A stretch of DNA of 64,000 nucleotides from Pantoea cypripedii (GTDB lineage Bacteria > Pseudomonadota > Gammaproteobacteria > Enterobacterales > Enterobacteriaceae). The notes beneath the pieces were generated by a model that searched no databases, was not told the origin of the DNA, and worked only from the letters and a program-made list of their open reading frames with translations. The stretch covers positions 372,001 to 436,000 of the forward strand of contig NZ_MLJI01000003.1 of assembly GCF_002095535.1 (NCBI RefSeq), given 5' to 3'. Positions 42,378 through 51,304 of this stretch are shown here, piece after piece; position 1 is the first letter of the stretch, and each line of letters begins with the position of its first letter. The translations under genes were made by a program, and so were the position numbers.

Positions 42378-43832
42378 GTGAATTCACCCTTTGTTAAGAA
42401 GGCTGCATCCGTATTGGTCGCAGCTTCTCTCACCAGCAGTTGCTCATCCATGCATGATTTCGCCCGTGATTACGGCACAGCAGCCGGTTGTATTGGCGGT
42501 GCCGCATTAGGCGGTGGCATAACCTATCTCGTTACTCATGACGCTAAAAAAGCGCTGGTCGGTGGTCTGGCAGGTGGCGCAGCAGGATGTGTAGTTGGCA
42601 ACGTCTGGCAGAGTCGCGAACAGGCGCTGGAAAAAATCGCCCAGGAAGAAAAAATCCGAATTAGTACCGAGGCATTGAGGACGCAGGAAAATAGCAAACA
42701 GGATCAGGTTGGGTTCGTCGCTCAGGTTGAAGATGGCTCCATGTTTAACAGTGGTAGCGCAGACCTCACCAGCACTGGGCTGCGGCAGGTACAGAAAATT
42801 GCTGCCGCGATGAGAAGTGGTCAACAGGATGACAAAGGCGTGCTGCTGGTAGTGGGGCATACCGATGCCACCGGCAGCCCGGCGTATAATCAGCAACTTT
42901 CCGAGGCTCGTGCTCATAATGTGGGGCTGGTACTGGAACAGAGTGGTATCAGGGCCAGTCAGCTCTATTTCCAGGGCGTAGGTTCATCCCGCCCATTAGC
43001 TAACAACGACTCAGATAGCGGGCGAGCACAGAATCGCCGGGTGGAAATTGTGGCACTGGCCAATGAAGGTCTGTTACGCCAGCGTCTGGCCCTGGAAGAT
43101 AACAACCCACGTTATTTGCGTTACAGTTCAGCCGCCGAAAATACACTGGCTCGCACAGTACCGCCTAAGAAAACGCAAACTAACACCAAAAAACCGCAAG
43201 TTTCGTCGACGCAGGTGATCACGACGCCAAAGGCAAGTGCCGTTGTGACCAATCCTGCCAACTTTATCGACTTTGGTGGTTCACCCGCCTCCACACATCC
43301 GACAGGCCTCGCCAGTAACCTGAAACCGCTCTCCCAGGGATTCAGTCTGATTAGCCAGGCACAGGCCAGCAATGTCGCGGGCAGTTGCCTGACCGACCTG
43401 CCACGCGTCAGCGGATTGGCGAAAAATCTCGCCAGTGGCCAACCGATTGAGAAACATGCAACGCAGGAATTCCTGCCGAATATGAATGGCCGTGCCTGGG
43501 CCGGATTGGTTAATGGCAACCTCGTCACCCTCACTCCGGTATCGGTCTTGAAAGACGGGGCAAAAGTGACCAAAAATCCACAGGTAATCATTACGCCCGG
43601 CTACGCCCAGGGAAAACGCACCTCACTGACAGCGATGTCCGGTATCGCGAATAGCTGGGAAGGTGAGGACAGTATTCTTTACCGTGTCTACATCGAAAAC
43701 GCCCAGCAGCAACCTGTTTCCTGTCTTGACCTGCTGTTGCCAAAGTCCGGTCATCCGGCTCAGCAAGGCCAATTGTTTTACAGCAACCACCGCCAGCCCT
43801 GGCTGGCTGACTATGCTCCCCAGCGTGGATAA
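42378..43832 (+). CDS. OmpA-like exported protein with glycine-zipper segment
   Basis: A 484-residue envelope protein. The GTG start gives a signal with Cys22 (SVLVAASLTSSCSSMHDF), so it may be a lipoprotein, though the lipobox is not canonical. A glycine-zipper segment (GCIGGAALGGGITYLVTH and GGLAGGAAGCVVGN) follows. The OmpA-C peptidoglycan-binding domain at about 115-235 is clear: VLLVVGHTDATGSPAYNQQLSEARAHNV, then DSGRAQNRRVEIVAL. The last 240 residues are unrecognised. It is the first gene of a three-gene operon behind a FliA-type promoter. The plan (peptidoglycan-binding anchor plus inner-membrane partner) recalls stator-like or envelope-spanning complexes, but it is not MotB. Confidence 0.82.
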   Translation: MNSPFVKKAASVLVAASLTSSCSSMHDFARDYGTAAGCIGGAALGGGITYLVTHDAKKALVGGLAGGAAGCVVGNVWQSREQALEKIAQEEKIRISTEALRTQENSKQDQVGFVAQVEDGSMFNSGSADLTSTGLRQVQKIAAAMRSGQQDDKGVLLVVGHTDATGSPAYNQQLSEARAHNVGLVLEQSGIRASQLYFQGVGSSRPLANNDSDSGRAQNRRVEIVALANEGLLRQRLALEDNNPRYLRYSSAAENTLARTVPPKKTQTNTKKPQVSSTQVITTPKASAVVTNPANFIDFGGSPASTHPTGLASNLKPLSQGFSLISQAQASNVAGSCLTDLPRVSGLAKNLASGQPIEKHATQEFLPNMNGRAWAGLVNGNLVTLTPVSVLKDGAKVTKNPQVIITPGYAQGKRTSLTAMSGIANSWEGEDSILYRVYIENAQQQPVSCLDLLLPKSGHPAQQGQLFYSNHRQPWLADYAPQRG

Positions 43833-43846
43833 CGGAATATTATCGA

Positions 43847-45412
43847 ATGGATATTTTAACGACCTTATTTCAGACTATCGCGACATATCGCTATATTTTC
43901 TGGCCACTTTTCGCCCTACTAGCTTTAACGATCACAGCAATAAAATGGTGGGAGCAGGTACGCTACTTTTTCCTTAACCTTTTTTGTTCGTTACCCGTGA
44001 TTGGGACTATCAGCCGCCTGGCCCGCAGCCATGAAGCACGCCGCCCTGGTACGGGCAAATTAATCTGGCATCCGGCAGAAGAAGCGCTGTGCGGCAAATT
44101 TTATCAATTTCACAGTATTTCAAACCGCGACGCCGATTTTTATCTCCGCTGCGTCAATTATCTCAACAAAGTTGATGAACGCGGACGTAAACCCACCAGC
44201 GTGGTGTTATGGCTGTGCAGTATCGCTCTGGTGATCCTTGAAGCGTTCATCTTTGCGCTGGTTCTGTCCCCTTTCATTGCTAACAATATTTCAGCGAACC
44301 AGGCTGAATTGTCCGCCATTGTGGTTTCGGTGTTGATTGGGGTGATCCTCGTCCCCGCGACACATTTGATGGGGACACAACTGCACAAAAATACGCTGCT
44401 GAAAAAAATCCGCTACTGGCATAAAGAAGCGCGTCTTGACGATAATGCTCAGGCGCTGAAGAAAGATCCTGAAGTTTCGCTGGAGAACACCCGTATCGAT
44501 GATAATGCCCCCAGCTATCTGCAAATGCTTAACCGCGTTCAGCACGGCATCGGGGCAAAACCTCAGTATGTTCAAACCGTTGTCACCCTGCTGCTTATTA
44601 TCACCTTTGCGATTGGTGCCTATTTTATTCGCGCTGCCACCATCAATGCTGCTGAAACTCAGGCAGTGAATGGCACGCCTTTTAGCCAGACCAGCGCTGT
44701 CAGTACAAGCTCGCCATTTGAACTGCCACAACAGGCCGTTGAAGATAATCAGCAAGCCGATCAGCAGGCTGCAAAGGAAGTGACTGACAATCGCGTCTTT
44801 GCGTCAAAACTGACGTTTATTATCCTTTCGGTGATCTTTATTGGGGTGCAGCTGATTGGCATTCTGATTGGCTATTACCGCTCTCTGGTGGGTATTGAAT
44901 CCCGGCAGGCGGCGAAATACGTCGGTAACTTCAGTGGCTCAGAAGAGTTCGCGGCATGGTATGCCATGCGTCGTGAGCGTGTTGAACGTGATGCCCAGGA
45001 TAAACTGGCCAGTTTGCAAAATCGTATGGCAATGCAGCGAGCCAGCAGTGCCAGTAACGCCAGAAATGACGTTCGCACCTTCGATGAATATGTTCGCGGT
45101 AAACAGCGCGACAAAATCGAGGCCGATGAACATGCTGCATCGCGTCAGTCTTATGTTCCTCCCGCCACTGTTCGCGAGATGCATAAGTCAGAACCGGCAT
45201 TGGTGGTAGAACCTGCACCCGCAGCCCTCACCCCGGTGGCTCTTGAACCAAACAATGCAGATGATAAAGCCCGCATTGCGGAGCTGGGGGATTTGACCGT
45301 ACTTAACGATGAGGAACTCCTGCTGGTTGCTGAAGACGCTGGTCTGCCGTTAGAAGCTTTGCAACGCCGTCGCAAAGTTCAGCTGGTTTTGCATAAAGCA
45401 AAAGGTGGATAA
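43847..45412 (+). CDS. Multi-spanning inner-membrane protein with cytoplasmic coiled coil
   Basis: A 521-residue protein of unknown family. About five membrane helices are visible: YIFWPLFALLALTITAI; SVVLWLCSIALVILEAFIFALVLSPFI; LSAIVVSVLIGVILVPA; TVVTLLLIITFAIGAYFI; and LTFIILSVIFIGVQLIGILIGYY. A polar linker of about 60 residues lies between the last two. The C-terminal 190 residues are soluble and helical, rich in Arg/Gln/Asp (RRERVERDAQDKLASLQNRMAMQRA), and end in a helical bundle (LTVLNDEELLLVAEDAGLPLEALQRRRK). It starts 14 bp after the OmpA-like gene. It is presumably the membrane core of the system. Confidence 0.8.
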   Translation: MDILTTLFQTIATYRYIFWPLFALLALTITAIKWWEQVRYFFLNLFCSLPVIGTISRLARSHEARRPGTGKLIWHPAEEALCGKFYQFHSISNRDADFYLRCVNYLNKVDERGRKPTSVVLWLCSIALVILEAFIFALVLSPFIANNISANQAELSAIVVSVLIGVILVPATHLMGTQLHKNTLLKKIRYWHKEARLDDNAQALKKDPEVSLENTRIDDNAPSYLQMLNRVQHGIGAKPQYVQTVVTLLLIITFAIGAYFIRAATINAAETQAVNGTPFSQTSAVSTSSPFELPQQAVEDNQQADQQAAKEVTDNRVFASKLTFIILSVIFIGVQLIGILIGYYRSLVGIESRQAAKYVGNFSGSEEFAAWYAMRRERVERDAQDKLASLQNRMAMQRASSASNARNDVRTFDEYVRGKQRDKIEADEHAASRQSYVPPATVREMHKSEPALVVEPAPAALTPVALEPNNADDKARIAELGDLTVLNDEELLLVAEDAGLPLEALQRRRKVQLVLHKAKGG

Positions 45413-45413
45413 G

Positions 45414-46250
45414 GTGAGGCTTATCACAGCATGTCTGTTGCTGCTGGCCGGGGCAAGCGCCCTGGCTCAGGCAGCCGAACGCAATGACATTCCCGGCTGT
45501 TATGATTTCACGAAATTAACCCAATACCGCCCCGCCAGCAGTGGCCGTGAATTGGTGGTGATTATCGATCAGACGGTAAAAGTCCCGCTTGAGATCAAGA
45601 ACGCCAGCTGGCAGCAAATCCTGCGTTTTAGCCAGCCTGGCGATCGCGTGGTGCTGTATCAGTTCTCCGCGTTGCTGCAAAATAATTTTATGCAGCGATT
45701 GTTTGATGGTCGCCTTGAGCCACTGCTGGTGGATAAGAAAATCCGCGACAATCTGGGTATGGAAAGCCTGAAGCAACTCGACCAATGCCTGGCAGAACAA
45801 AAAGGGTACTTTGCTAAAACCGTCGGTTCTTTGATGGCGAAGAGTTTTGCCGAGAAAGGGGACAACATCGCAAAAAGCGAAATCCTTGATAGCCTGAAAC
45901 GCATAAGCCTCGATCTGCAACAGGATTCTGTTCAATCACGTACGGTGTTCCTGATCTCGGACATGCTGGAAAACAGCGCGTTCGATAGTTTTTACCGCAA
46001 TAACGCGTTGCGTTTGCTATCGCCCAAAAAGGAACTCGAACAGGTCAAAAGTCAGAACCTGTTGACAGATTTTGCCGGGGCAAAGGTTTTCGTCGCTGGC
46101 GCAGGTTTGATTGATACCGATGCGAAAAATAACTATCGCTCAGGGAAAGTGTTGCAGCAGCTGGAAGGGTTCTGGCGCGATTATTTCACCGCCTCAAACG
46201 CTGTGCTGGTCAGTTTTGGTGCGCCTGCACTGAATGTTGATCTCCAGTAA
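45414..46250 (+). CDS. Exported protein with degenerate vWA-like fold
   Basis: About 278 residues with a signal peptide (RLITACLLLLAGASALAQA). GTG 45414 is chosen because AGGTGG lies six bases before it. The earlier GTG at 45405 overlaps the previous stop. The mature part starts a vWA-like beta strand ELVVIIDQTVKV, where the MIDAS motif DxSxS is only DxTxK. It later has SRTVFLISDMLENSAFDSFY and AKVFVAGAGLID, typical of vWA strands. The metal site is thus probably incomplete. It is the third gene of the operon and presumably acts in the periplasm with the OmpA-like protein. Confidence 0.78.
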   Translation: MRLITACLLLLAGASALAQAAERNDIPGCYDFTKLTQYRPASSGRELVVIIDQTVKVPLEIKNASWQQILRFSQPGDRVVLYQFSALLQNNFMQRLFDGRLEPLLVDKKIRDNLGMESLKQLDQCLAEQKGYFAKTVGSLMAKSFAEKGDNIAKSEILDSLKRISLDLQQDSVQSRTVFLISDMLENSAFDSFYRNNALRLLSPKKELEQVKSQNLLTDFAGAKVFVAGAGLIDTDAKNNYRSGKVLQQLEGFWRDYFTASNAVLVSFGAPALNVDLQ

Positions 46251-46255
46251 AAACA

Positions 46256-46285
46256 GAGGGGATGACACAGCATCCCCTCCTTTTT
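46256..46285. terminator. Bidirectional terminator between the vWA-like gene and fhuE
   Basis: GAGGGGATG and CATCCCCTC form a 9-bp stem around ACACAG with CTTTTT on the right and AAAAACA on the left. It serves the two converging genes. Confidence 0.93.
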
Positions 46286-46292
46286 CACATAA

Positions 46293-48464
46293 TTAGAAAC
46301 GATAGTTTGCCGAAATGGAGACGTTACGCGGCGCACCGTACACCGTGTTTCTGCCCACATCAATGTTGTAGGTTTTGTCGAACAGGTTATTCAGGTTCGC
46401 CTGGATTGACAGCTGTTTGTTCACGCGATAACGCGTAAACAGGTCAACCAACGCATAGCTGCCCTGATCGGCATACAGGGTGCTGGCGCCATCCGGACCG
46501 GCCACATGATCCCAGGTATGGGTCTGCCAGTTGACACCGCCACCTACCGTCAGATCCTGCAGCATCGGCAAGCGATAGCTGGTGAAGAACTTCAGTGATG
46601 TACGCGGCTGAGTTGGATTCAGCGCTTCACCATCACCGTCTTTCGCCACATAACGGGTCGCACCGAAGGTCATTTGCAGGTTATCCGTCACCGCCCCGTT
46701 GATTTCAAATTCGATACCTTTGCTGACCGTGCCGTTCTGCTCATAGTAGGCATAATCCGTGCCGCCATTAACCAACGCGTAATCCGTGGCACCCAGGTGA
46801 TCCTGCTCGATACGGAAGACAGCCACTGAGGCGGTCAGTCGGCTGTTCAGCCAGTCACCCTTGATCCCGGTTTCATAACTTTTACCCGTAACCGGCGAAA
46901 GGTAAGCGCCGTTTACATCGCGGTAGGTCTGCGGTTTAAAGATTGAGGTGTAGCTGGCGTAGGCGGAATACGTATCGTTGATGTCATACACCAGGCCCGC
47001 GTAAGGCGTGATGTTGTTCTTTTCCATATTCTGCGTCAGCGTATCGGCGGTGTATTTGGTGTAGCGCGCGCCGAGAATCAGATGCAGCGGATCGGCCAAC
47101 GAAATGCGCGTCGCCAGATAGGCTGATTTCTGATGGATGGTATTGTCCTGCGACAGCGACTGAGGATCCCAGTCTGGCTCCGGATAATTACCCCACTGAT
47201 TAAAATCACCGACATCGGCTGAGGTGAAGCTGGTAGATGAACTGAAGTAGCGATCATTCTGGCGAATATAGGTCACGCCAGCCATCATTTCATGCTGACG
47301 ACCAAACAGTTCATACGGTCCGCTGACGTAAGCATCAACAGAATTTTCCTTGCGCTTCGCGGTGTTGTAACCGGTGCCGCCAAGCAAGTCATAACCCGCA
47401 TAAGGCCCAATACCGATGCCGGTAGTTTTATCAAAGTAACCATCGATATACAGCAGTTTACTGTCCATGGTGGCTTCGGTATGGGTGCCACTCAGGGTGA
47501 ACTGCCAGCCGTTGTTAAATTCCTGCTTCAGGCTGGCGAAGACGGATTTTGAGTCGCTATTGTTGTACGCCCAGTCAGGTGCCAGGTTAGTGCTGCGGGA
47601 ATAATTGGTTTTACTGCCATCAAGATAGAATGTGGGCAGGCCACCCCAGGTTGCGCCCGAGATGTTGGTTTCCTGGTAATCGTATCCCACGGACAGCGTG
47701 GTGGAATCGGTCAGATCGGCATCAACCACGCCATACAGGAATTTCTTCTGGGTATGGTAACGATCCAGCCAGCTGTCGCCATCCTGATAACCGGCCACGA
47801 CACGACCACGCACATTGCCTGACTCCGTCAGCGGCGCGGAGAGATCGGCAACATAACGCTGATTATCCCAGCTGCCGTAGCTGGCTGAGACATCGGCTTT
47901 AAATTCTTTGCTGTCGGCACGTTTACGGACCATATTCACCGACGCCGCCGGGCTACCAGCTCCGGTCATTAAGCCAGTCGCACCACGCACCACTTCGACC
48001 CGGTCGTAAATAGCCGTATCAGACAGGGTGTCGCCGATATTCCACTGGGAATCAATCAGCACCGGGACGCCATCGATCTGATAGTTATCGATCATAAAAC
48101 CGCGTGAGTAGAAATTGCTGCGGTTAGCGCCGGAATTAAATTCGCTGATGCCGGTGGTATTTTTTAAAACATCATTCAGCGTTTCCAGCTGTTGATCCTG
48201 CATACGCTGTTTGCTGATAACGCTGATGGACTGAGGCGTGTCACGCGCGGTCAGGGCCATTTTGGTGGCAGCTCGCGTGACCGGGACATTGTAATCGCTG
48301 GCGGCCTGTTGCTGCTGATCGTCGGTGCTGGCGTTTACCGTCAGTGTTTGGTCTTTGCTATCGGCTTCAGCCGCATGAGCAATTCCTGATGCAATCAATA
48401 ACGCCAGCACAGAAAGGCGCAACGCTGGTTGCGATCCCCTGACCCGCTTAACTTCGAAAGACAT
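46293..48464 (-). CDS. fhuE: TonB-dependent receptor for coprogen/rhodotorulate, FhuE-like
   Basis: A 723-residue outer-membrane receptor. After the signal (residues 1 to about 28) and a TonB-box region (DQTLTVNAS) comes the plug. It contains MALTARDTPQSISVISKQRMQDQQLETLNDVL, FYSRGFMIDNYQIDGVPV and YDRVEVVRGATGLMTGAGSPAASVNMVRKRA. These and many barrel blocks (PLHLILGARYTKY, NNLFDKTYNIDVGRNTVYGAPRN, terminal YRF) match remembered E. coli FhuE very closely. ATG 48464 follows GAGG at the right spacing. It imports ferric coprogen, ferrioxamine B and rhodotorulic acid in E. coli. A weak Fur-like site lies about 170 bp upstream. Confidence 0.93.
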   Translation of the reverse strand: MSFEVKRVRGSQPALRLSVLALLIASGIAHAAEADSKDQTLTVNASTDDQQQQAASDYNVPVTRAATKMALTARDTPQSISVISKQRMQDQQLETLNDVLKNTTGISEFNSGANRSNFYSRGFMIDNYQIDGVPVLIDSQWNIGDTLSDTAIYDRVEVVRGATGLMTGAGSPAASVNMVRKRADSKEFKADVSASYGSWDNQRYVADLSAPLTESGNVRGRVVAGYQDGDSWLDRYHTQKKFLYGVVDADLTDSTTLSVGYDYQETNISGATWGGLPTFYLDGSKTNYSRSTNLAPDWAYNNSDSKSVFASLKQEFNNGWQFTLSGTHTEATMDSKLLYIDGYFDKTTGIGIGPYAGYDLLGGTGYNTAKRKENSVDAYVSGPYELFGRQHEMMAGVTYIRQNDRYFSSSTSFTSADVGDFNQWGNYPEPDWDPQSLSQDNTIHQKSAYLATRISLADPLHLILGARYTKYTADTLTQNMEKNNITPYAGLVYDINDTYSAYASYTSIFKPQTYRDVNGAYLSPVTGKSYETGIKGDWLNSRLTASVAVFRIEQDHLGATDYALVNGGTDYAYYEQNGTVSKGIEFEINGAVTDNLQMTFGATRYVAKDGDGEALNPTQPRTSLKFFTSYRLPMLQDLTVGGGVNWQTHTWDHVAGPDGASTLYADQGSYALVDLFTRYRVNKQLSIQANLNNLFDKTYNIDVGRNTVYGAPRNVSISANYRF

Positions 48465-48631
48465 AATATTCCTCAATCAACTTATTTTTATTTAGATGAC
48501 GACATACCCGCTGACGTCTGCTGGCATCCCGCCGCAAAAGGAGTTGAAGAATAAATGTCAGGTAAGAGGAAGCGCCTGACTGTGCCGTCCGGGCACTCAC
48601 AGCGCGACAGTAAATATGTCGTTAAGAAAGC

Positions 48632-48652
48632 AAATGAGAAATATACGCATTA
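48632..48652 (-). promoter_or_regulatory. Possible Fur box of fhuE
   Basis: AAATGAGAAATATACGCATTA keeps the AATGAGAA half of a Fur site and the distal CATT, but the centre is degenerate. It is the best Fur-like match in the 400 bp upstream of fhuE. The remainder of that region holds a repeat copy and no gene. Confidence 0.35.
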
Positions 48653-48787
48653 AGATTTCTATTGCAAGAAATTGTTACTCTGCAGCCAAAAGTTTCCTGC
48701 GTGAAATTCGCTTATTCTTCAATGAGTAATAAAGCGAAAGAGTTGAGGGAGGTAATTGTCACAATAGTAAATCTGTGTGCATGTGTC

Positions 48788-48860
48788 GTAGCGGCGCGAT
48801 TTATCGCGCGGGTGTATTCCGGCGATGCTGCCAAAAACGCGCAATAAATTGCACCGCTAC
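48788..48860. repeat. Interspersed palindromic repeat, second copy
   Basis: Arms GTAGCGGCGCGATTTATCGCGC and GCGCAATAAATTGCACCGCTAC enclose a 29-bp loop. The right end lies 12 bp from the end of the LysR gene. It belongs to the same family as 26319-26394. Confidence 0.8.
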
Positions 48861-48871
48861 ATAACGGGCGC

Positions 48872-49759
48872 TTACCAGTGCCAGCGTTTTTCCGCTAACT
48901 CAACCAATAAACGCGATGCCGGGGACAACTCACTTAATGATCGGAACTGCCAGCCAAAAGTACGGGGCATGATCACCAAAGGTAACGGGATTTCCACCAG
49001 CATGGCGTCATCACCCTCGCCTTTTAGCAAGCGGCGCGAGAGAAAACTCAGGAGTTGCGTACTGGCAATCACCTGACGCAATGGCGACAAGGTATTACTT
49101 TCCATCTGGACCCGTGGTGGCGCATAGCCACCGCTCCGCAGGCGCTGTTCCAGCCACTGGCGCGTAGCGACGTTCGATGATGGCAGCAACCAACTGTATT
49201 GATCCAGTTGCTCCGGCGTGGGGTGAATATTCGCCAGCGGATGACGACGGCTGGCAGCGATTACCACCGGATCATCAATGAGTGGGCGGGTGACAAACTC
49301 ACTGTTGCCGTCCGGCAGAAATCCGAGGATCAGATCGATCTTGTTTTCCCGCAGCAGTTTCTGCAGCAGATCGTTCATGCCTACCGTCACTTCAAGCCGG
49401 GCTGTCGGTGCTTTGTGCAGCAGATCGCGGCTCAGCATAGGCAGCATAAATTCCGCCGCCGTCGCGGCCACCCCGAGCCGAATCACCCCAGCAGTACCTG
49501 CCCCCAGCGCCTGCAAATCCTGGCGCGTCACCTGCATCATGTGCACCACTTTTTGAGCACGTTCACAAAGTAGCAGTCCCGCTTCCGTCAGTTGCATACC
49601 CCGCCCGACCTTTAAAATCAGCCGTGTGGCATAGAACTTTTCCAGCCGCTGGAGACATTTGGTCAGCGCTGGCTGGGTGATACCAAGGGATTGTGCCGCT
49701 TTGCCAAGGTGTCCGGTTTCCTTCACCGCCAGCAAATAATGCAGGTCTTTTAGCTCCAT
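48872..49759 (-). CDS. LysR family transcriptional regulator
   Basis: A 295-residue LysR regulator. The HTH is ELKDLHYLLAVKETGHLGKAAQSLGITQPALTKCLQRLE, followed by the effector domain (VIRLGVAATAAEFMLPMLSRDLLHKAP, then DLILGFLPDGNSEFVTRPLIDDPVVI). It is divergent from the Yellow-like gene at 49888 with 128 bp between the start codons, the usual arrangement for a LysR protein and its target. The CitMHS carrier further on may belong to the same regulon. The inducer is unknown, perhaps a carboxylate. Confidence 0.92.
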   Translation of the reverse strand: MELKDLHYLLAVKETGHLGKAAQSLGITQPALTKCLQRLEKFYATRLILKVGRGMQLTEAGLLLCERAQKVVHMMQVTRQDLQALGAGTAGVIRLGVAATAAEFMLPMLSRDLLHKAPTARLEVTVGMNDLLQKLLRENKIDLILGFLPDGNSEFVTRPLIDDPVVIAASRRHPLANIHPTPEQLDQYSWLLPSSNVATRQWLEQRLRSGGYAPPRVQMESNTLSPLRQVIASTQLLSFLSRRLLKGEGDDAMLVEIPLPLVIMPRTFGWQFRSLSELSPASRLLVELAEKRWHW

Positions 49760-49887
49760 TCATTCCCACCAGGAATTAATTGATAAAAATCAGAGAATAT
49801 AATTTATCACTGCGGCCTGCCAGGATGAACAGACATTAACAACAGAGCAACAAATAACCTGCAATGTTAAGTACAAGGGAGAGAAGG

Positions 49888-51018
49888 ATGAAACATTCAC
49901 TCAAGGCGCTGGTAGCCGCGCTGACATTAACCGCCGCTGGACAGGTGCTGGCACAGGATACGTTGCCGGTAAAATTGCCGACGCAGCAGGACAGCCGTCT
50001 GCAACAGGTTACTACCTCGCCTCGCGTGTGGAATGGCATCACCGTGAGCCATGATGGCCGCATTTTCGCTTCGCTGACCCAATCAGAAGGCAGCGGTTTG
50101 CAACTGGCCGAAGTGGTTAACGGCAAGCTTAAGGCTTATCCCGACGAAAGCTGGAATCAGTGGCAAAGCCAGGATCCTGAACATCATTTTTACCATGTGA
50201 ATGCGTTACGTATCGGCCCGGATGGCGATCTGTGGGTAATGGATGCGGGTAATAAAGGCATTGGCACGGGCGATCAGGCGGTGCCAGGTGCGGCCAAGCT
50301 GGTGCGCATCAACCTGCAAAGCGGCAAAGTGGTGGGCAGCTATGTGTTTAAAGCCCCCACGCTGAAGGCTACCAGCTACCTGGACGATGTGCGTTTCAAT
50401 GGTGATTTCGCCTATCTGACCGATCCTGGTGCGGTAGGTCTGGTGGTATTGAACATGAAAAGCGGCAAAAGCTGGCGTGTTCTGGACGACCATCCGCTCT
50501 CCATCGATCACCAGCCAATCTATGCCGACGGCAAGAAACTGTACCTGCGCGACGGTCGTGAAAAACGTGTGGGCCTCGATCAGCTGGAAGTCTCACCGGA
50601 CGGTAAATGGTTGTACTACCAGGCCATTCCCGGTCCACTGGCTCGCATTGAGACGCGTTATCTGAACGATGAGAAACTCTCAGCACCCGAGGTAGCGAAA
50701 CATGCTCATAAAGTCCGTGATACCTGGAGCACGGGCGGCACGGCGATTGATGCTGAAGGGAATATTTACGCCTCGGACATCAATACCCGCAGCATAAAAC
50801 GTATTGCGCCTGATGGTACGGTCACGACCGTGATTCAGGACCCGCGCCTGGTGTGGATCGATGCGATGTGGATCTCCAAAGGTGCGTTGTGGATGCCGTC
50901 GGCACAAATCAACCGTACGCCTGCCACTACCGGCGGTAAACCTTCCACCGTGGAATACCCGGTAAAACTCTATCGTCTGCCTTTACCGATTGCGCCGTCA
51001 CCGCGCGATCACGGGTAA
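49888..51018 (+). CDS. Exported Yellow/major royal jelly-type beta-propeller protein
   Basis: A 376-residue protein with signal peptide KHSLKALVAALTLTAAGQVLA. The mature part is a six-bladed propeller-like sequence of the Yellow/MRJP group: SPRVWNGITVSHDGRIFASL, HVNALRIGPDGDLWVMDAG, YLDDVRFNGDFAYLTDPGAVGLVVLNMKSGKSWRVL and GGTAIDAEGNIYASDINTRSI. ATG 49888 follows GAGAGAAGG and is preferred over 49864. Bacterial members are found in the periplasm and some are lactonases or bind small acids. With the divergent LysR gene and a citrate-type carrier gene it may act on a lactone or organic acid. The activity is not shown by motif. Confidence 0.82.
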   Translation: MKHSLKALVAALTLTAAGQVLAQDTLPVKLPTQQDSRLQQVTTSPRVWNGITVSHDGRIFASLTQSEGSGLQLAEVVNGKLKAYPDESWNQWQSQDPEHHFYHVNALRIGPDGDLWVMDAGNKGIGTGDQAVPGAAKLVRINLQSGKVVGSYVFKAPTLKATSYLDDVRFNGDFAYLTDPGAVGLVVLNMKSGKSWRVLDDHPLSIDHQPIYADGKKLYLRDGREKRVGLDQLEVSPDGKWLYYQAIPGPLARIETRYLNDEKLSAPEVAKHAHKVRDTWSTGGTAIDAEGNIYASDINTRSIKRIAPDGTVTTVIQDPRLVWIDAMWISKGALWMPSAQINRTPATTGGKPSTVEYPVKLYRLPLPIAPSPRDHG

Positions 51019-51024
51019 CAGCGT

Positions 51025-51054
51025 CGCCCGGCTTTGTCGGTCGGGCGGTTTTAT
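51025..51054 (+). terminator. Terminator after the Yellow-like gene
   Basis: CGCCCG and CGGGCG pair around GCTTTGTCGGT, followed by GTTTTATTT, seven bases after the stop. About 250 bp of AT-rich DNA with no gene follows before the carrier gene, so the carrier has its own promoter. Confidence 0.8.
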
Positions 51055-51304
51055 TTATCACCGGGATCATTGAGGAGCGGAAATAACACCAGGAAAAATC
51101 ATCACCCAACGAGAATTTAATTTTATTAAAACTAAGAAGTTGCACACATTTTTTACCCGCAATACATCTTGTTATGTCTGGAACACTCTTCAGATAATAG
51201 CGTATGACTGTCGAGGGCAAAGAAGGCGCTTCTGCACATTAAATAATCATTTTGCTGTTTTTTATTTATACCCGAATATTTTCCTCTGAACAGGATACCT
51301 CGCC

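Noticed and set aside
42378..46250. Zorya-type defence system
   Set aside because: An OmpA-like protein with a membrane protein recalls ZorA/ZorB, but the membrane protein is not MotA-like, and no ZorC/D/E helicase or nuclease follows.
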